From Margaritispora aquatica (taxonomy: Eukaryota; Ascomycota; Leotiomycetes; Helotiales; Discinellaceae): a stretch of 64,000 bases of DNA. The notes beneath the pieces were generated by a model, which made no database searches, had not been told where the DNA came from, and was given only the letters and a program-made list of their open reading frames with translations. This document shows positions 47,779 to 59,821 of this stretch, in pieces; positions within the stretch are counted from its first letter, which is position 1; each line of letters starts with the position of its first letter. The translations under genes were made by a program, and so were the position numbers. Where the stretch lies: positions 2,742,340-2,806,339 of the forward strand of contig VJWN01000001.1 in NCBI GenBank assembly GCA_007644065.1. Reading direction: 5' to 3'.

Positions 47779-49130
47779 ATGCTATCTTCAATCTTTACCA
47801 CAGCTGCGCTGCTTGCCAGTCTCGCAATTGGAGCTGTCGATGCTACTGTGCCCACCATTAGCACGCTTGGAAACAAGTTCTTTTATAGTAATGGAACTCA
47901 ATACTTCGTCAAGGGTAATGCTAGTCTCCCTCCCATACCTGAATTCATGCTGAACATACGACAGGTATTGCGTACCAACTCACCGAAGCTGATCCTCTCA
48001 TCGATACCGCGCAATGCCAACGCGATGCCCAGATGATGGCCACCTTGGGCGCGAACGCCATCCGAGTCTACCACGTCGATCCAGATGGAGATCACTCTGG
48101 ATGTATGGCAGCTTTCGCCGCGGCAGGGATTTATCTGATGGTTGATTTGGATACGTTCACTACAGACATTGACCCTCTCAATGTATCATGGAACCAGTCC
48201 CAATTCGATGCCTTTGCTAAGGTCATGGATGCTTTCCACACATACGCCAATACCCTTGGATTCTTCGTTGGAAACGAGGTCATTGCTATGAACAACCAAT
48301 CTCTCGCTGCGCCATACATCAAGGCATCTGCTCGCGACATGAAGGCGTACAGAGATAAGAAGGGATACAGAAAGATTCCAGTCGGTTACTCTGCTGCAGA
48401 TATCGCTGAGCTCCGACCTATGCTCCAAAACTACTTGGCTTGTGGAACCAACTCCTCCGAAAGCATTGATTTCTTCGGCTTGAACGCCTATGAATGGTGT
48501 GGAGACAACGACATGGCGACCTCTGGCTACAACACATTGAACACAATGGCAACCGGATACAACATCCCAATCTTCTTCTCCGAAACTGGTTGCAACACCG
48601 TCAAGCCTCGAACATTCCTTGACCAATCTGCCATTCTTGGCCCAGCAATGACTGGGCTCTGGTCCGGAGCTATCATCTACGAATGGATCGAGGAGGCCAA
48701 TAATTACGGTCTCATCTCCTATGGGTCTCCAGTCGCTGCCTCCGTGGTGGCAACAAATGTAGCGGGTGGCTTCACACGAGGCGGAACTCCTACACCCGTG
48801 CTCCCGGATTTCACCAACCTCCAAAACCAGTGGAAGACTCTCAACCCAACTGGTGTGGCAAGCTCTGCTTACACCCCAACATTGACTCCTCCCGCCTGCC
48901 CAACCTCAACAGCAGGAGGATGGCTCGTTAACGGAGACGTCAAGCTTCCTAGCGTAGGACAGAAGTTCGCTTCTACCACAGCTGCAAACGCAGCAGCTAC
49001 ATCCGGAACAGCCACTGGCAGTGCAGCCACCCCTTCGAGCACCAAGGGTAGCGCCAATGGAGGAAAGGAGATTGCAGGCATGAGCATTGGACTCGTTGGT
49101 GTAATGCTTGGATGTATCATCTGGTTGTAG
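47779..49130 (+). CDS. GPI-anchored GH72 beta-1,3-glucanosyltransferase (Gas/Gel family)
   Basis: Exons 47779-47914 and 47965-49130 give 433 residues. A signal peptide (MLSSIFTTAALLASLAIGAVDA) is followed by the GH72 start ISTLGNKFFYSNGTQYFVKGIAYQ. Catalytic residues are visible: the acid/base Glu in FVGNEV near residue 150 and the nucleophile Glu in FFSETGC near residue 252. LGANAIRVYHVDP and GLNAYEWCG are family signatures. After the catalytic domain come a short Ser/Ala/Thr-rich linker and a C-terminal hydrophobic tail (IGLVGVMLGCIIWL) typical of a GPI signal, with a plausible attachment site in the GSANGG stretch. No cysteine-rich CBM43 module is present, so it belongs to the shorter subfamily. 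It elongates and branches wall beta-1,3-glucan at the plasma membrane and wall. The intron in exon 1 ends with a CGACAG acceptor. Confidence 0.95.
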
Positions 49131-51387
49131 ATACTTATCTACCACTTACCTGCCTTACCACCTTTAATGAAGACGAAAAGCAAGCGAGATCTTGCTCTAT
49201 TCATTCTTTCTTACTGCGCGGCGCTGCATTGATTGTACATCCTGTACATATTGCATTTTTTTCAACAAGGGCGTTTCTTTCAGGGAGCCAGGCCATTGCA
49301 TTTCTGCCTTCAATGGGCATAATTAGTGCATTGATTGATAGACGAAGCGTGGGCGTTCTTGGAGCTAGGGTTTCTTTTTCTTTTTCTCTGGCTGCCTGGC
49401 TAGCAGGCATATAAAGGGCTTTGATAGTGATGAATGGATGGGCGGATGGATGGAAATATGGGTGTGCTTGCTTGTCGATGGAAGCACACAGCATGCATGA
49501 ACGAGGATAAGCTGTGGATAATGGGCAGTGCAAGTCCTCGAACCAGTGGATGGTGATGATACACTCATCTGATGGACTAGATAGAGATGCAGATCGCTTA
49601 ATGAAGTTGATGATCTCTGAAGAACTACTCGTTTCTTCTACCTTTGTTTCTATCTGTTTTGGCTCCCTTACTTGTTGTAGTGAGTGGATGTCTAGGCTAG
49701 TGCCATTCCACATGATCGCTGACTTTCATCCCCTCTCTTACTTACTATAGGAAGTACTCTTCTTACCTTTCAAGTCTGGTCATCGATCATCTGCCAGCCA
49801 GCCAGTCGGTCAGCCGTTCGAGGACAAGAGTTGACAGCATCAAGCAACCTAGGGGAGCAAGAATAGAGTCATATATATACATATACACATACATGCATAT
49901 GTGGAGCTGTTATTTAGTATTGTATGTAGTATCATAATCGACTGGAGTTTGGATCTGGATCTAGCACACTCACCACATATGTATGTATATATGCATGTTT
50001 GCAAATCCATTCATTGAATTCAAGAAACCGCAACGCTAGGTAGGTAGGTACGGTACGGTAAGGTATGTTGCATTTCCTCTTCTGCCACCACAAGGTCCAG
50101 CGCTCCCTCGACGGTGGTTCTGGTTCTGGTTCTGGTTTTTCAGAATAGCCTTTCCTCTTCTTCTTGCCTGTCCTGTGCGGATGGAGGGCGCTGGGAGGTT
50201 GTGATTCGTTGCGGCTCATCAATGGGGTGGTGGTGTTATGGGTCGGTGGATGGGTGGATAATTTGTGAATTCCTGCCCTACCTTACCTAGGTAAGGTAGG
50301 GCGTACCTTATGGTCAGAGTTGAATTGGAGTAGAGTTGATAGCAAAAGTAAGGTTTGGGTACGGAGGTAGGTTGAGTTGAGTTAGACCAGATTGAGTCGT
50401 GTGTGTGTAGGTGTGTTGAGATAGACAGACATTGGTGTGCTATACTGTGCTCCCTCCTGCTGCGCTGTGATCAGAGCGGTTCATAGAAGGCTCCCCTTTT
50501 TTTTGCCTAGGTAGGTGCGTGTTATTGGTGTTGAGGGGGTGTTTGTGGTAGTGGGAGGAGGGAGAGGGGTTTATATATGTGTATGAGTGTGTTTGGGTGT
50601 TTTTTTCTTGGATGAGGAGGGAGTGGGCAAGACAGGGAGGTGAATGTGAATGTGAATTCATGGATTAAGGTAGCGAGCAATTGATCTCGCGTTTTTGCAG
50701 GTGAGATACCTCGGTTTGTGATTCCTTAGCTTTGGAGGTGGACGTGTAGATATTCCTGGAGACTGAGGTTGGGACATGTGTTTGGCTGGCTAAGGAGGTC
50801 TCATTGTCCTTGCCATTTCCGTCACGGTCAGGAACTTTTTTTTTTCTTGGGCATAATGGCTGGGTTCTGACAATATAAGTAAGGTAGCTTTTATCTTGTC
50901 TTGTGTCTGGGGTAGTTTTGGTTATTGCATGTCATTTCGTTTCTGTCCCCTTGTGTTCAGTTCGCTTAGGTAGTGCTTGTATGTCGATCTCTCTAAGTTG
51001 TTTGACGTGGAGCTTCCGTATTGTGATGCAAATTCTGGGGTGTTGTGTTTTGTGGTACTGTTGCTTTTGCTTTGATTACTTTGATTCGATTTGCTCAGGT
51101 ATAGGTTTCGTTTTCTTGGGCTTAGTGATCTGTTGAGCAACATAAGTTGCCTGCTCTATCTCACATCCTAACGAGAAAATGGAGAGGATAGAGTGTCTAA
51201 ACCTAGACAGAAATTCGTCTTTAGTTCCCTTACTCACTTCAAAACTTGATCATGTCAAGAGGTAAGAAAGTTAGATCAAGAAGGGTCAAATGATTGCCGC
51301 TTTGTTGATCAACAGATCTTTGGTATTTTAATTCGTCGTCAAATTCATCAAATAGACCTTCATCTACCCTACCTTGCATACCCAACG
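49131..51387. other. intergenic, 3' side of the GH72 gene
   Basis: About 2.25 kb without a supported gene. It contains ACATATATAC-type simple repeats near 49870-49905, a GGTAGGTAGGTACGG run near 50037-50060 and a 28-bp palindrome at 50275-50302. Confidence 0.5.
50275..50302. repeat. 28-bp perfect palindrome centred on CCTAGG
   Basis: The left half reads GCCCTACCTTACCT and the right half is its exact reverse complement. No spacer separates the halves. Similar TACCTAGGTA pieces recur nearby (around 50037 and 50508). Read directly from the sequence. Confidence 0.97.
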
Positions 51388-51543
51388 ATGGCTTTTCTGT
51401 ATGAGACGGTGCCAGCATTGGAGGATACATGGATAGAGTACCTCGGTGATCTAGGAAAATACCGCATGGCCATTGAGGATGACGACATTAGGGTTCGAGA
51501 GGTCTGGACTAGAGTTGCAAGATGTGATATTGAGAAAGATGTT
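51388..51543 (+). pseudogene. fragment of an EST1/SMG7-like gene
   Basis: About 50 codons from ATG 51388 encode LYETVPALEDTWIEYLGDLG followed by KYRMAIEDDDIRVREVWTRVAR. This matches a highly conserved block of the Est1-type DNA/RNA-binding domain in fungal EST1/SMG7-like proteins, where it normally continues with a W-Y-containing helix and several hundred more residues. Here the similarity stops abruptly and the frame runs into unrelated sequence. No upstream part is visible. I read it as a truncated relic or captured fragment rather than a working gene. The family match is from memory of conserved sequence, not from a search. Confidence 0.6.
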
Positions 51544-51970
51544 GAAAAACCACAATTAAATTATTTTAGCAATTCTATTTTTCGCATCAATCGCCGTGTT
51601 TCCTTCAATGTCCTTACATCGCTGAGATTCACTCCTTTCGGAGTTCTTACATTTACCACACCCACTTCACTTCACCCCAGCCCTTCTACTTCTCATCAAG
51701 ACCACTCCATAGCTCACAGTTCTATCCCTTCAAATCTTTATCTATACCACATATCCTTCACCCTAGCACAAGACCTCACATATAGCACTTGCTATCAACA
51801 CACGACCCCACGTTGTAAGGAAATGTAAGTTGAAAAGAATCAAGCAGATTAAATATGAGCCACCGTCTCAACACCGGCTCTTCCAAACGCATCTACTGCG
51901 TTGAGAAGCGACAGTGATACGACTTTGAGATTCTTCGGAAGTGCATTGAAGCTTTGAAGCATTTCGACAG

Positions 51971-52083
51971 GTGAGCCTTCGGAAGGTTTGGATGCTGAGA
52001 TTGGGAGAGCTGATGAGTTCAAAGTTGAGCAGCAAAGTAGTCCAGTGCAACAGCGAAAATTGTTCTCGAGGCTCGGGGTGAAG
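51971..52083 (+). other. possible orphan exon
   Basis: The plus strand reads GEPSEGLDAEIGRADE, then KVEQQSSPVQQRKLFSRLGVK, and ends exactly at a GTGAGT donor (52084). An acceptor-like GACAG lies just before. A downstream acceptor at about 52208 would add a short tail ending in TGA. I cannot find a matching first exon, so this may be the end of a decayed gene, possibly together with the fragment at 51388. Confidence 0.3.
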
Positions 52084-53153
52084 GTGAGTTGGGTCGTGCT
52101 GAGTTGACTTGGATTGAGTTTGTGGTACGAGATTTGATTTTGAGGGCTTGAAGCGGGGTGAATGTGTAAGTGGCTCAATACTTTGATATTTGTCGTATGA
52201 TTGCGCAGATGACTTGTGAAGCGTCCAGAAGTGGCATATGGTGCTGATTTATTTATTGCAGTAACAAGTGTCCGACACTGGTTGTTTGGTTTACTAACAA
52301 AGCTGAACCAGAATTTGTATCTCAAGCAACCTCCTTACTCAATTAGAATCGCCTTCGAGACGACAACGGTTCTTTTGGGTCAACCACATCACATTTTCAG
52401 ACAAGAATTCAACTCCAAACGACACAACAACGAGAAGCACATTTCAAAATTACCTTGAAGTTGTGCTGGGCTATCAGTGGGGATCTATCTTAGATTGAAT
52501 GTTACTGTGCTAAGCGAGCCTCGCTTATTCAAGGGGTAGGTGGGAGTGTCAACCAGAGTTCATCTTTGATGTGGCACTGGATGTCCTTCCTCGCATCACG
52601 CTTATGGATATGATAGACACCTGCTAATGTGCCTAGAGTAATTTAATCCTTGGTTCCCAGTATCGAGAGGTCCCTGGCAGTTAGCTGTCTAGACGCTTCT
52701 TGGATCATATTTCGAATCTTCCTGAGAAGCCGGCTGGAAGGCCATTACATTTGAGCTTGAGGTCTAGGTAAGAGGAGCAATAACAAATCTTCCACTTCTT
52801 GCTTCGCAGTTCAGATCTTGCAAGGTCATCGAACCAAGGGTTGCGCAATCACTTCTCCACACTACGTTTGTCTACATATTGCATGTCTTCCAAAGCAAGA
52901 AGTCATAGCTTGATGTGTTTTGGTAGTATACTGACCTGCTTCAGAGAGGAAAACTCCTCCTAAATCAGTGTCGTAAGTGTTTACCTTCCACAGTAATTGG
53001 AACACATTGGATCACCACATAGACCACTTTGACAAAAGAGTAGATTCGCCGTCAACGTTTCCTTGGACAGCTTTCATAATACTTAACCTTTTGCAACGAA
53101 AAGTGCACCTTTGGAATGCTTTAGAGGCATAATAAGTCCTCTGTCAAAGACTA

Positions 53154-53527
53154 CTTAGATCACTTCCCGAACATTTTCCCATCTGCTCACCTTTACCAAT
53201 CACTAGAACGCCTCGGATCACTTCCACGGTAGACTGGTGGATCTCGTAGCGACTGCTTGGATCACTCCTAGGGTATATTTGTTGGTCTGCCAAATAACAA
53301 ATGAGACCTGTTCACCTTTCGTTGCTACTAGATCGCCTCGGATCACTTCTCAGGGGTAATAGTGAATTTCGTAGCGACTGCTCGGGTCACTGTCAAGGGG
53401 CACTAGCGAACCTCGCCACGACTACTCGGATCACTTCTAAGCATTCTAGTTACTCCTCGGATCACTTCTAAGGAGTTCAACATTAAGGGGCACTAGCGAA
53501 TCTCGGTACGACTGCTCGGATCACTTC
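53154..53527 (+). repeat. degenerate 44-bp repeat with CTCGGATCACTTC core
   Basis: Eight copies or near copies of the 13-base core start at 53154, 53212, 53256, 53337, 53381, 53425, 53456 and 53515. Three intervals are exactly 44 bases (53212 to 53256, 53337 to 53381, 53381 to 53425). Around the core, GTAGCGACTG precedes and AAGGGGCACTAGCGAA follows in several copies. The array lies 0.7-1.1 kb upstream of the gene starting at 54250. Confidence 0.9.
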
Positions 53528-54249
53528 TGTGGCCGGTAATATTGCCTCGCCAAAGCCTTGAACATTTTCTGATAACAACTCCTTTACCTCTACTCAACAA
53601 CAACAACCACAATCACCAACGTCGAGCTAAGATTGTTACCTTGGCAGCAGATGTACTCGAGATACCATCGACTCTCTCTTCATAGAGAGAAGCTCTTGTA
53701 GACTTGATCTTCAAGTAATAGCAAAGTTCTGCGCCGGTGCACAAGCAAGGTAAGCTTTCCTCATTGACCTACGCATCACTGCAATACTTTGCACCTTCCT
53801 TTCTACATTACTCCGCAATCAAATAAATTCCTGCTACTACTGCTGCTCTTCTTGGTCTTTCCCTCTCCGTGTTGAAGATCTACTTTGGAGCAGGTGGGAG
53901 ATCTGCAACATTGCCTGAGGGATAACTTCCAACCATCAACTCAACCCCAGCACAACACTTTCTCAACACTTCATCGTCATCGTTGATACCACGATCGCTA
54001 TCGTAGCCTTAGCTAACCATCGCTTCTATCTAGAACTTAGACCTTCTTCCAGAGCTCAGAGTAAATACAGCGCACAAGTCAACTCCCATCGCATCGCACT
54101 TCAACAGACCGAACTCGTCTTTGGAATCATACCTCCAGCACGGAGATCACTTCAACCGCAACGCAACTCTACATCTGCACTTTGCACAGGACAATATCAC
54201 AGACATACAACCTCATCCAATACATACCTTAGCAACTCCATATCTGAAA

Positions 54250-57200
54250 ATGGACGACCAAAACTCTCCACCCACGCTCCTCTCGCCATACGGCTACGCC
54301 CAACCCACAATGGTTCCCATCGAGTTCCTCCCAGACTCCCGCCTTCCCAACCCGGTTGCCGACGACCCCACCACCTTCCCCGTCTCGACTCAAACTACCC
54401 AACTCGTTCCACCACCTCCTTCCACCTTTCCTACCCCGATTCCTAGCCCTAAGAATCTGCGTCCCCGCCACGCAAACCAAGGAGAGCAGCTCAAGGCCCT
54501 AGACGAAGCCTACGCAGCTAGCAAGAACGACGTCGTGCGTGACTTGAAGCTCCTAGAGACCAACCGTCTGATGGGCGACATCATTGTCGGTGGTCAGATG
54601 TACGGCTTGGGCGACGGAAATGGCGGCTTTCCCGATGTTGAGATTGTTGGCTTCGACAGTGCTGGTTCTACCGGCATGATGAGCGCCGATGGCGGCATGG
54701 GCGTCGATCCAGAGGCCATGAAGGTGAGTTATGGAATTGGTGCACCAATTGGTATGGGAGAGACCAAGGGCATTCATGGTGTTAAGGAGGCGTGGCATGA
54801 GCTTGGAGAGCATTGCCGTGAACGCATGGCCTATGTCTATAATGCGTCGGAGCGCTTGCAGGCTGCGACTGGAGTTCGAAACGATTTGCCTTTTGGTGAG
54901 TTTATACTTTTCTTTCTTTCTTTCTTTGCGTTTGTTTCTTTCACCTGTCTGTTCAAGGATGGAGTTCGCATTTCTCTTCATTTAGGGTTGGGATTGAGAT
55001 TGAGATCAAGGAGGTGTTGTTGAGAGTTTGTTACTTTTTGGGGTTTTGAGGAACAAATTTATTTGGACACATCATTCGTCCGAAGTCGCAGACGTAAGCC
55101 AGAAGATCATGACCTTCCATTTCCTCCTTCTACTATGGAACTACTTTCAACAAGCAAAGCTACTTTCGAAAGTTTTGGAAGTTTCGAAAGTCTCGAAAAT
55201 GGTCGGCGAAAATGGTATGTGCTTTCGATGCTACTCTTGCTATCACAAATTGCCCACTTTCGAAATATGACAAGCTGCCGGACGTCTGCCTCAGTTCTTT
55301 CGAACCCGGAAGTTGTTTATCGTTCGTCCGATGTATTTGAGGAGGTCGTCTTGCTTTCGAACTGCTGCTTGTTGTTGTCAAGACTTTCGTCTCTTCGAGC
55401 GGACATGTACGGATGAAGCGGCCGCCTTACTGTTTCTTCCTTTAGGTTCTTGTCAGCGGTGGTAGTTTTTGTCTGGTGATAGACAGCTGGGTAAAATCTT
55501 TCGTCCGGAAGTTATTATCTCCCATGCATTTTGTCATAACTCTTCTCTGCTATGGAGATGTGGATAGTGTGGTTACTACTTCTCACTATCTAGAGCTGTC
55601 CTCAAGCGAGGACTAGCTTGAGTTGAAGTGTATTCACAACTGGCAGGATTACGTGGGCTTTTTCTTTGAGTATATTTTCCCTTCAAATTCTCAAATTTAT
55701 GTATTATTCACATCTAACTTTGTTTTATTACCAATATCCTACCCTTTTTTGGCTTATTCTCTAACTAGGATTCCTTTCATCATCGATACCCCTTGCAAGA
55801 AACATTGCTAACGAAACTCTTCTCTAGATCTCCCAGATCCCAATGCTCCCATTCTACCTGAGTTCTTCGGACCACTTGCTTTTATTCAAAATGCCCAGCA
55901 GCGCGCAACCGGACTCCCAACTCCTAATACTTTATCTGCATCGTCCAGCTTGAATCAGAATGCTACCGAGACTGCTGATATCAAGGCCCCCAACACCAAC
56001 AATCCCGCCTTGTCCGACAAGATCTTCTTCGATGGTGTCAATGGCATTGAAGTTGATGAAGAGACTGGCCAGGGCCTGAGAGAATGGTTGATGGTCCACG
56101 GCAAGAATCACGGCATGCAGAAGCGTGAATGTTCGAGCATTTCTCTCCACGATTTAACTCCAGACCCTAGCACTGGTGCCTTTGCCAATGTTTTGCTTGG
56201 ACATTATGGTACCGCTGGTGTTGGTGAGAGAGTCGATGTCTACGAGACTAACGTGTAAGTTTTTACTTTCCTTGAAGTCGCATCATCTTATAACAGAAAG
56301 CTGACGAGATGAATATAGTCCGACCACCTATTTTGACAACACGAAGGGCGAGATGATCTCCACCACCACTCGTTGGATCTGGTTCTTGATTCAAAGACCA
56401 GTTGTCTCCATTTCGGACAAGAACTTGGATACTCGTCTCACCGACGACGATCAGTTTTCCTCGGACTCGGACAGCAGCGACAGTGAAAGAGACTATGCCT
56501 ACTGCCCACCCCGCCACTACTTCGCACCACCTCCCAACTTCAAGGACCCAATCCCTCTTTCATACGTCGTATTCGCCTGTCCAGCTACGCACCTTACCGA
56601 GTACGACGAGAGGGTTGAGAACTTGGATACCACTCAAGATGCCCCTCCCGTTACCACCTCCGTCCGTTCCTCCCTCCCATGGCTCAAGGAAGAGGACGTT
56701 AAGAAGATCAATGTCCGTAAGGATTATGATCTCTGCCACCAAGGCACTGCACGCTTTGAGCTCACCGGCGGATCCGCCCTCTTCGGCTCCGATGCTACCC
56801 AGCAATTCCTCTCAGTTGAAAAGATCGGCCCCTGGTACAACAATGATAAGTTTAACTTACGCCCTGAAGATGCGCAACAGAATCTGCAAAACACCTGGGA
56901 GGCGGCTATTTCAGCTGAGGCATTGGAGGATGTCAATGACTGCATCGAGGAGGGCAGACAGCGTGAGATTCGCAATTTGCTTGAGGAGCCTCCTGCGCCT
57001 TATAGGGGACTGTGGTGGGAGACGTTCTACTTGGCTATGTGGGAGGATGCTGAGAGATGGCGTGCGGTTAGACGTGCTATGGGCAATGGCAAGTTGAGGG
57101 TTGTCACTCGCTGGACTGAGGTTCGGGCTGAGGAGCAAACCGAGGTTCAAAGTGCTGAGATGAACGGTCTAGGTGCTGAGCTGAGCTCTGGTGCCAAGAA

Positions 57201-57372
57201 GAGCCCTTTCGCTGTTGCTGGAGGTTCTGGAGCCGGCAAGGAGCGTAAGGCTCGTGGCGGTGCGTCTGGTCCTCGTGCTCCTGGAGCTAAAAACAAGCGT
57301 CTCAGCGACGTTTTGATCGGTCATGGCCGTTCTTCTGGAACTGGAGGCGGTCCTTACTCCCGCAAGCCATAG
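54250..57372 (+). CDS. unrecognised 708-aa protein with a 932-nt first intron
   Basis: Exons 54250-54895, 55828-56254 and 56319-57372 join in frame. The start is MDDQNSPPTLLSPYG. Residues 1-80 are Pro-rich and probably disordered, and a helical region follows (HANQGEQLKALDEAYAAS). The middle holds PDPNAPILPEFFGPLAFIQ and GVNGIEVDEETGQGLREWL. Exon 3 contains TRWIWFLIQRPVVSISDKN, an acidic Ser/Asp run, and a folded-looking block with GLWWETFYLAMWEDAERWR. The C-terminus is Gly/Lys/Arg-rich and basic. No signal peptide, membrane helix or known domain is seen. Both intron ends are good (GTGAGT; GCTAAC before TCTCTAG), but 932 nt is far longer than any other intron here. It converges on the dehydrogenase at 57934. 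Function unknown. Confidence 0.7.
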
Positions 57373-57933
57373 GTAGAGCTTTGGCTCTCACTGCCCAGTC
57401 TACCTTGATCGCTTTCTTACCAATTTCCTCGTAGCATGGATCATTCAGTTGATCTGGCTATTTTTCAACCTCTTTGCTCATCTATGCTGCCTTCGGGTAG
57501 TATTTGGCTTTGTGGTTGGATGATTGCGATCTGCTTCTACACCTACGTTTATTCTGCACTGCAAGGTCTTCTGCCTTTGATTTACTTCAGCGGCACTTCG
57601 GATTGAGCAAACTGGCATAACGGCGTGGATAGGGTTGTAGCAGAGGCGCATACTTGTATATTAGAATCCTCCGTCGCGTCAGGAGATCCATACACCGAAA
57701 TGGGGACTCACTTTTAGGTGAACGGCACGAATAGATAGACAAAAACTGGACAATGTGAAGTAAACTTCACATCCAACCTGATATGTTTGAGATATTTTCA
57801 TTTTGAGATTTCGTGCTGGTGTATATGTAATTTTGAAGTCATATGTGCCTATCTATTTCAATGATATTTAAAAACCAAGCCTAAATGTTTTTTGTCTATC
57901 CATATTTCACCTTATATGGAAGCTCATCGAGAA
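57373..57933. other. convergent 3' region
   Basis: About 560 bp between two converging genes. AT-rich near the right end; nothing else seen. Confidence 0.5.
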
Positions 57934-58841
57934 TCAATAACAAGCAGGCAATTCTCCCAACCGTCCACCATCCATAACAACCACATTACCTTTCAGATAT
58001 GCACCAGCACGGCTAGCCAGATAGACAGCCGTCCCCGCCATCTCCTCCTCGCGTCCACTTCTCTCCATAGGACAGAATTTCCTATCCAATCCACCCTCCT
58101 CATCCACTTTATTCCCATTCCCGCCAGCCATCTGTTCCATACCGGACGTCATCTCGCTAGCAAACATACCAGGAGCAATAGCATTCACACGTATTTTGTA
58201 GTCCGCAAAATAAGTGGAGAGCATCTTAACTAAATGCGTGACGCCTGCCTTGGAGGACGAGCACGCAAATCCAGCAGCAAGACTGCGCGAGAACCCCGCA
58301 ATGGAAGAAGTGACCATGATGGATGACTTGGGCGTCGTCTGGGCGTCACTGCGCTGGTTACAAGCGTCCAGGAGAGGCAGGAAAGCGAGAGCCGAGTAGA
58401 ACGCTCCTGTGACGTTCACATGAGCAGCCAAGTTGAAATCCTCCATCGACGGCTTCCACATCGCGTCCACAAATCCCTGCACGCTCGGCTTTCTATCAGT
58501 TGGCAGGCCCTGCTTCGCGGCTTGGACACCAACGACGCCTGAGTTGGCGAAAAGAACGTTGATATAACCCTGCTCATTCTTGATCCTTTCGGCAATGCGA
58601 GTGAGGTCTTCTTTGGATGTCACATATCCTTGGATGGGGATGATGGAGCCTTTTGTACCTTGCTTGGCTGCGTTGTCGAGGGTTTCCTGACGCCCGCCGA
58701 TGATGTAGACTGCTTTGCGCTGTTTTGGTCAAGGGCTTTGGCGATATAGAGGCCGAGTCCAGATCCACCGCCTGTGATAACTGCGACGAGACCTTCGATT
58801 CCAAAGAGGGCTTTGAGTGAGAGATGGCTGTTGGTGGACAT
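57934..58841 (-). pseudogene. short-chain dehydrogenase/reductase with frameshift and lost catalytic Tyr
   Basis: The frame from ATG 58841 carries the Rossmann start VAVITGGGSGLGLYIAKALDQ. Near 58711-58721 one base is missing. The continuation (AVYIIGGRQETLDNAAKQG, then SIIPIQGYVTSKEDL) lies in the next frame and runs to TAA at 57934. In that part FANSG and the catalytic Ser of MVTSSIAG are kept, but the catalytic YxxxK motif reads CSSSK, because the Tyr codon is TGC (58261-58263) instead of a Tyr codon. APGMFASEMT and VMDGGRLGELP are normal family features. An intact member would be an NAD(P)H-dependent oxidoreductase of about 300 residues. Two independent lesions make a decayed gene likely. 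A sequencing error could explain the frameshift but not the Cys. Confidence 0.82.
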
Positions 58842-59821
58842 GGCTGGTGGCTATGAAAGACTATGGATGTGGTATAGTTTTAGGTAGAAATAGATAATAA
58901 TGTCAACGAAACTTTGAACAAAAATTTCTCATTTATATATACTGGACATACTGGAAATAAGAAGATTTGGTATGCCGCTGATCAACCATGACGATATAGA
59001 AAATGGTATTTCCATCATAGTTTGGAGCTTTGAGCGGATCGGTCCGTATTCTGGGGACTACAATATTCCAAGGCTTAATTTTGCTGCAATTCCAATGTTG
59101 TCCTCTTGTAGAAGAAAAAAGTAAACTATAAGAATATGTGTAATAGAGCTCTGCCTTTTGCACTTGCAACTACTATTTTGATATGACATAGTGAGGTAAT
59201 ATAAGCAGAGCACTTACGAATTATGTCCCCATGCTTGTTATAAAGGACTGGCTCTTGATATTGTGGTGTATATTTTGAGTCTAATGACAAAAAGTTATCC
59301 AAGTGTAAGGAATTATATATTTGTCGGCTTTACTTCTCCCTCGATTGCTTGTTGGTAGAGACCTGCAGTTACCTGCCATCAATCAGCTTCGTCCAAAACA
59401 ACTAGCGACTCGAGAAACAGCTTTCAAGATTGAAGGGATGAAAGAAAGGACAAATGAGAGTCTTGTTTCGCTCAATTGTCAAGTGAGGCCACAAGCTGAT
59501 GAAATAAAAGGATATGTCCACTCCATGACTTTCATCAATCATGGAATTTGATCTTTCTAACAATAGCACCAGACAGGGACAATCCCCAGAAGAAAAATAA
59601 TTATATTCTCAACGCACAATAAAAAGATAGTAGTCAGATCAAATGACTCTTACTCGCAAATATCGATGAGAGAGAATTGATGAGTCTCCTACCGTCCATC
59701 TTAAGGCCTCAGTTGGACAGTCACTAAGCGCAATGATGGCATGGCATGCAGACCACAACAATGGGTTATGGCTCGTCTCGTCGTAATCGGATATCAATTC
59801 TACCTAACGTACAAATTCTCC
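58842..59821. other. intergenic, AT-rich
   Basis: About 980 bp between two minus-strand genes. Short frames only; no support for a gene. Confidence 0.5.

Larger units (their letters stand above)
51544..54249. other. intergenic with one exon-like stretch and a repeat array
   Basis: No complete gene. A codon-like plus-strand stretch at 51971-52083 ends at a good GTGAGT donor, and a 44-bp degenerate repeat occupies 53154-53527. The last 600 bp are C-rich and A-rich, as expected for the leader of the 54250 gene. Confidence 0.5.

Noticed and set aside
51849..52325. 158-codon minus-strand open frame
   Set aside because: It is antisense to the better-looking plus-strand exon-like stretch at 51971-52083, which ends at a proper donor.
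55063..55416. 117-codon plus-strand open frame inside the long intron
   Set aside because: Ser/Leu-rich with no motif. Better explained as intron sequence, though a nested gene cannot be excluded.
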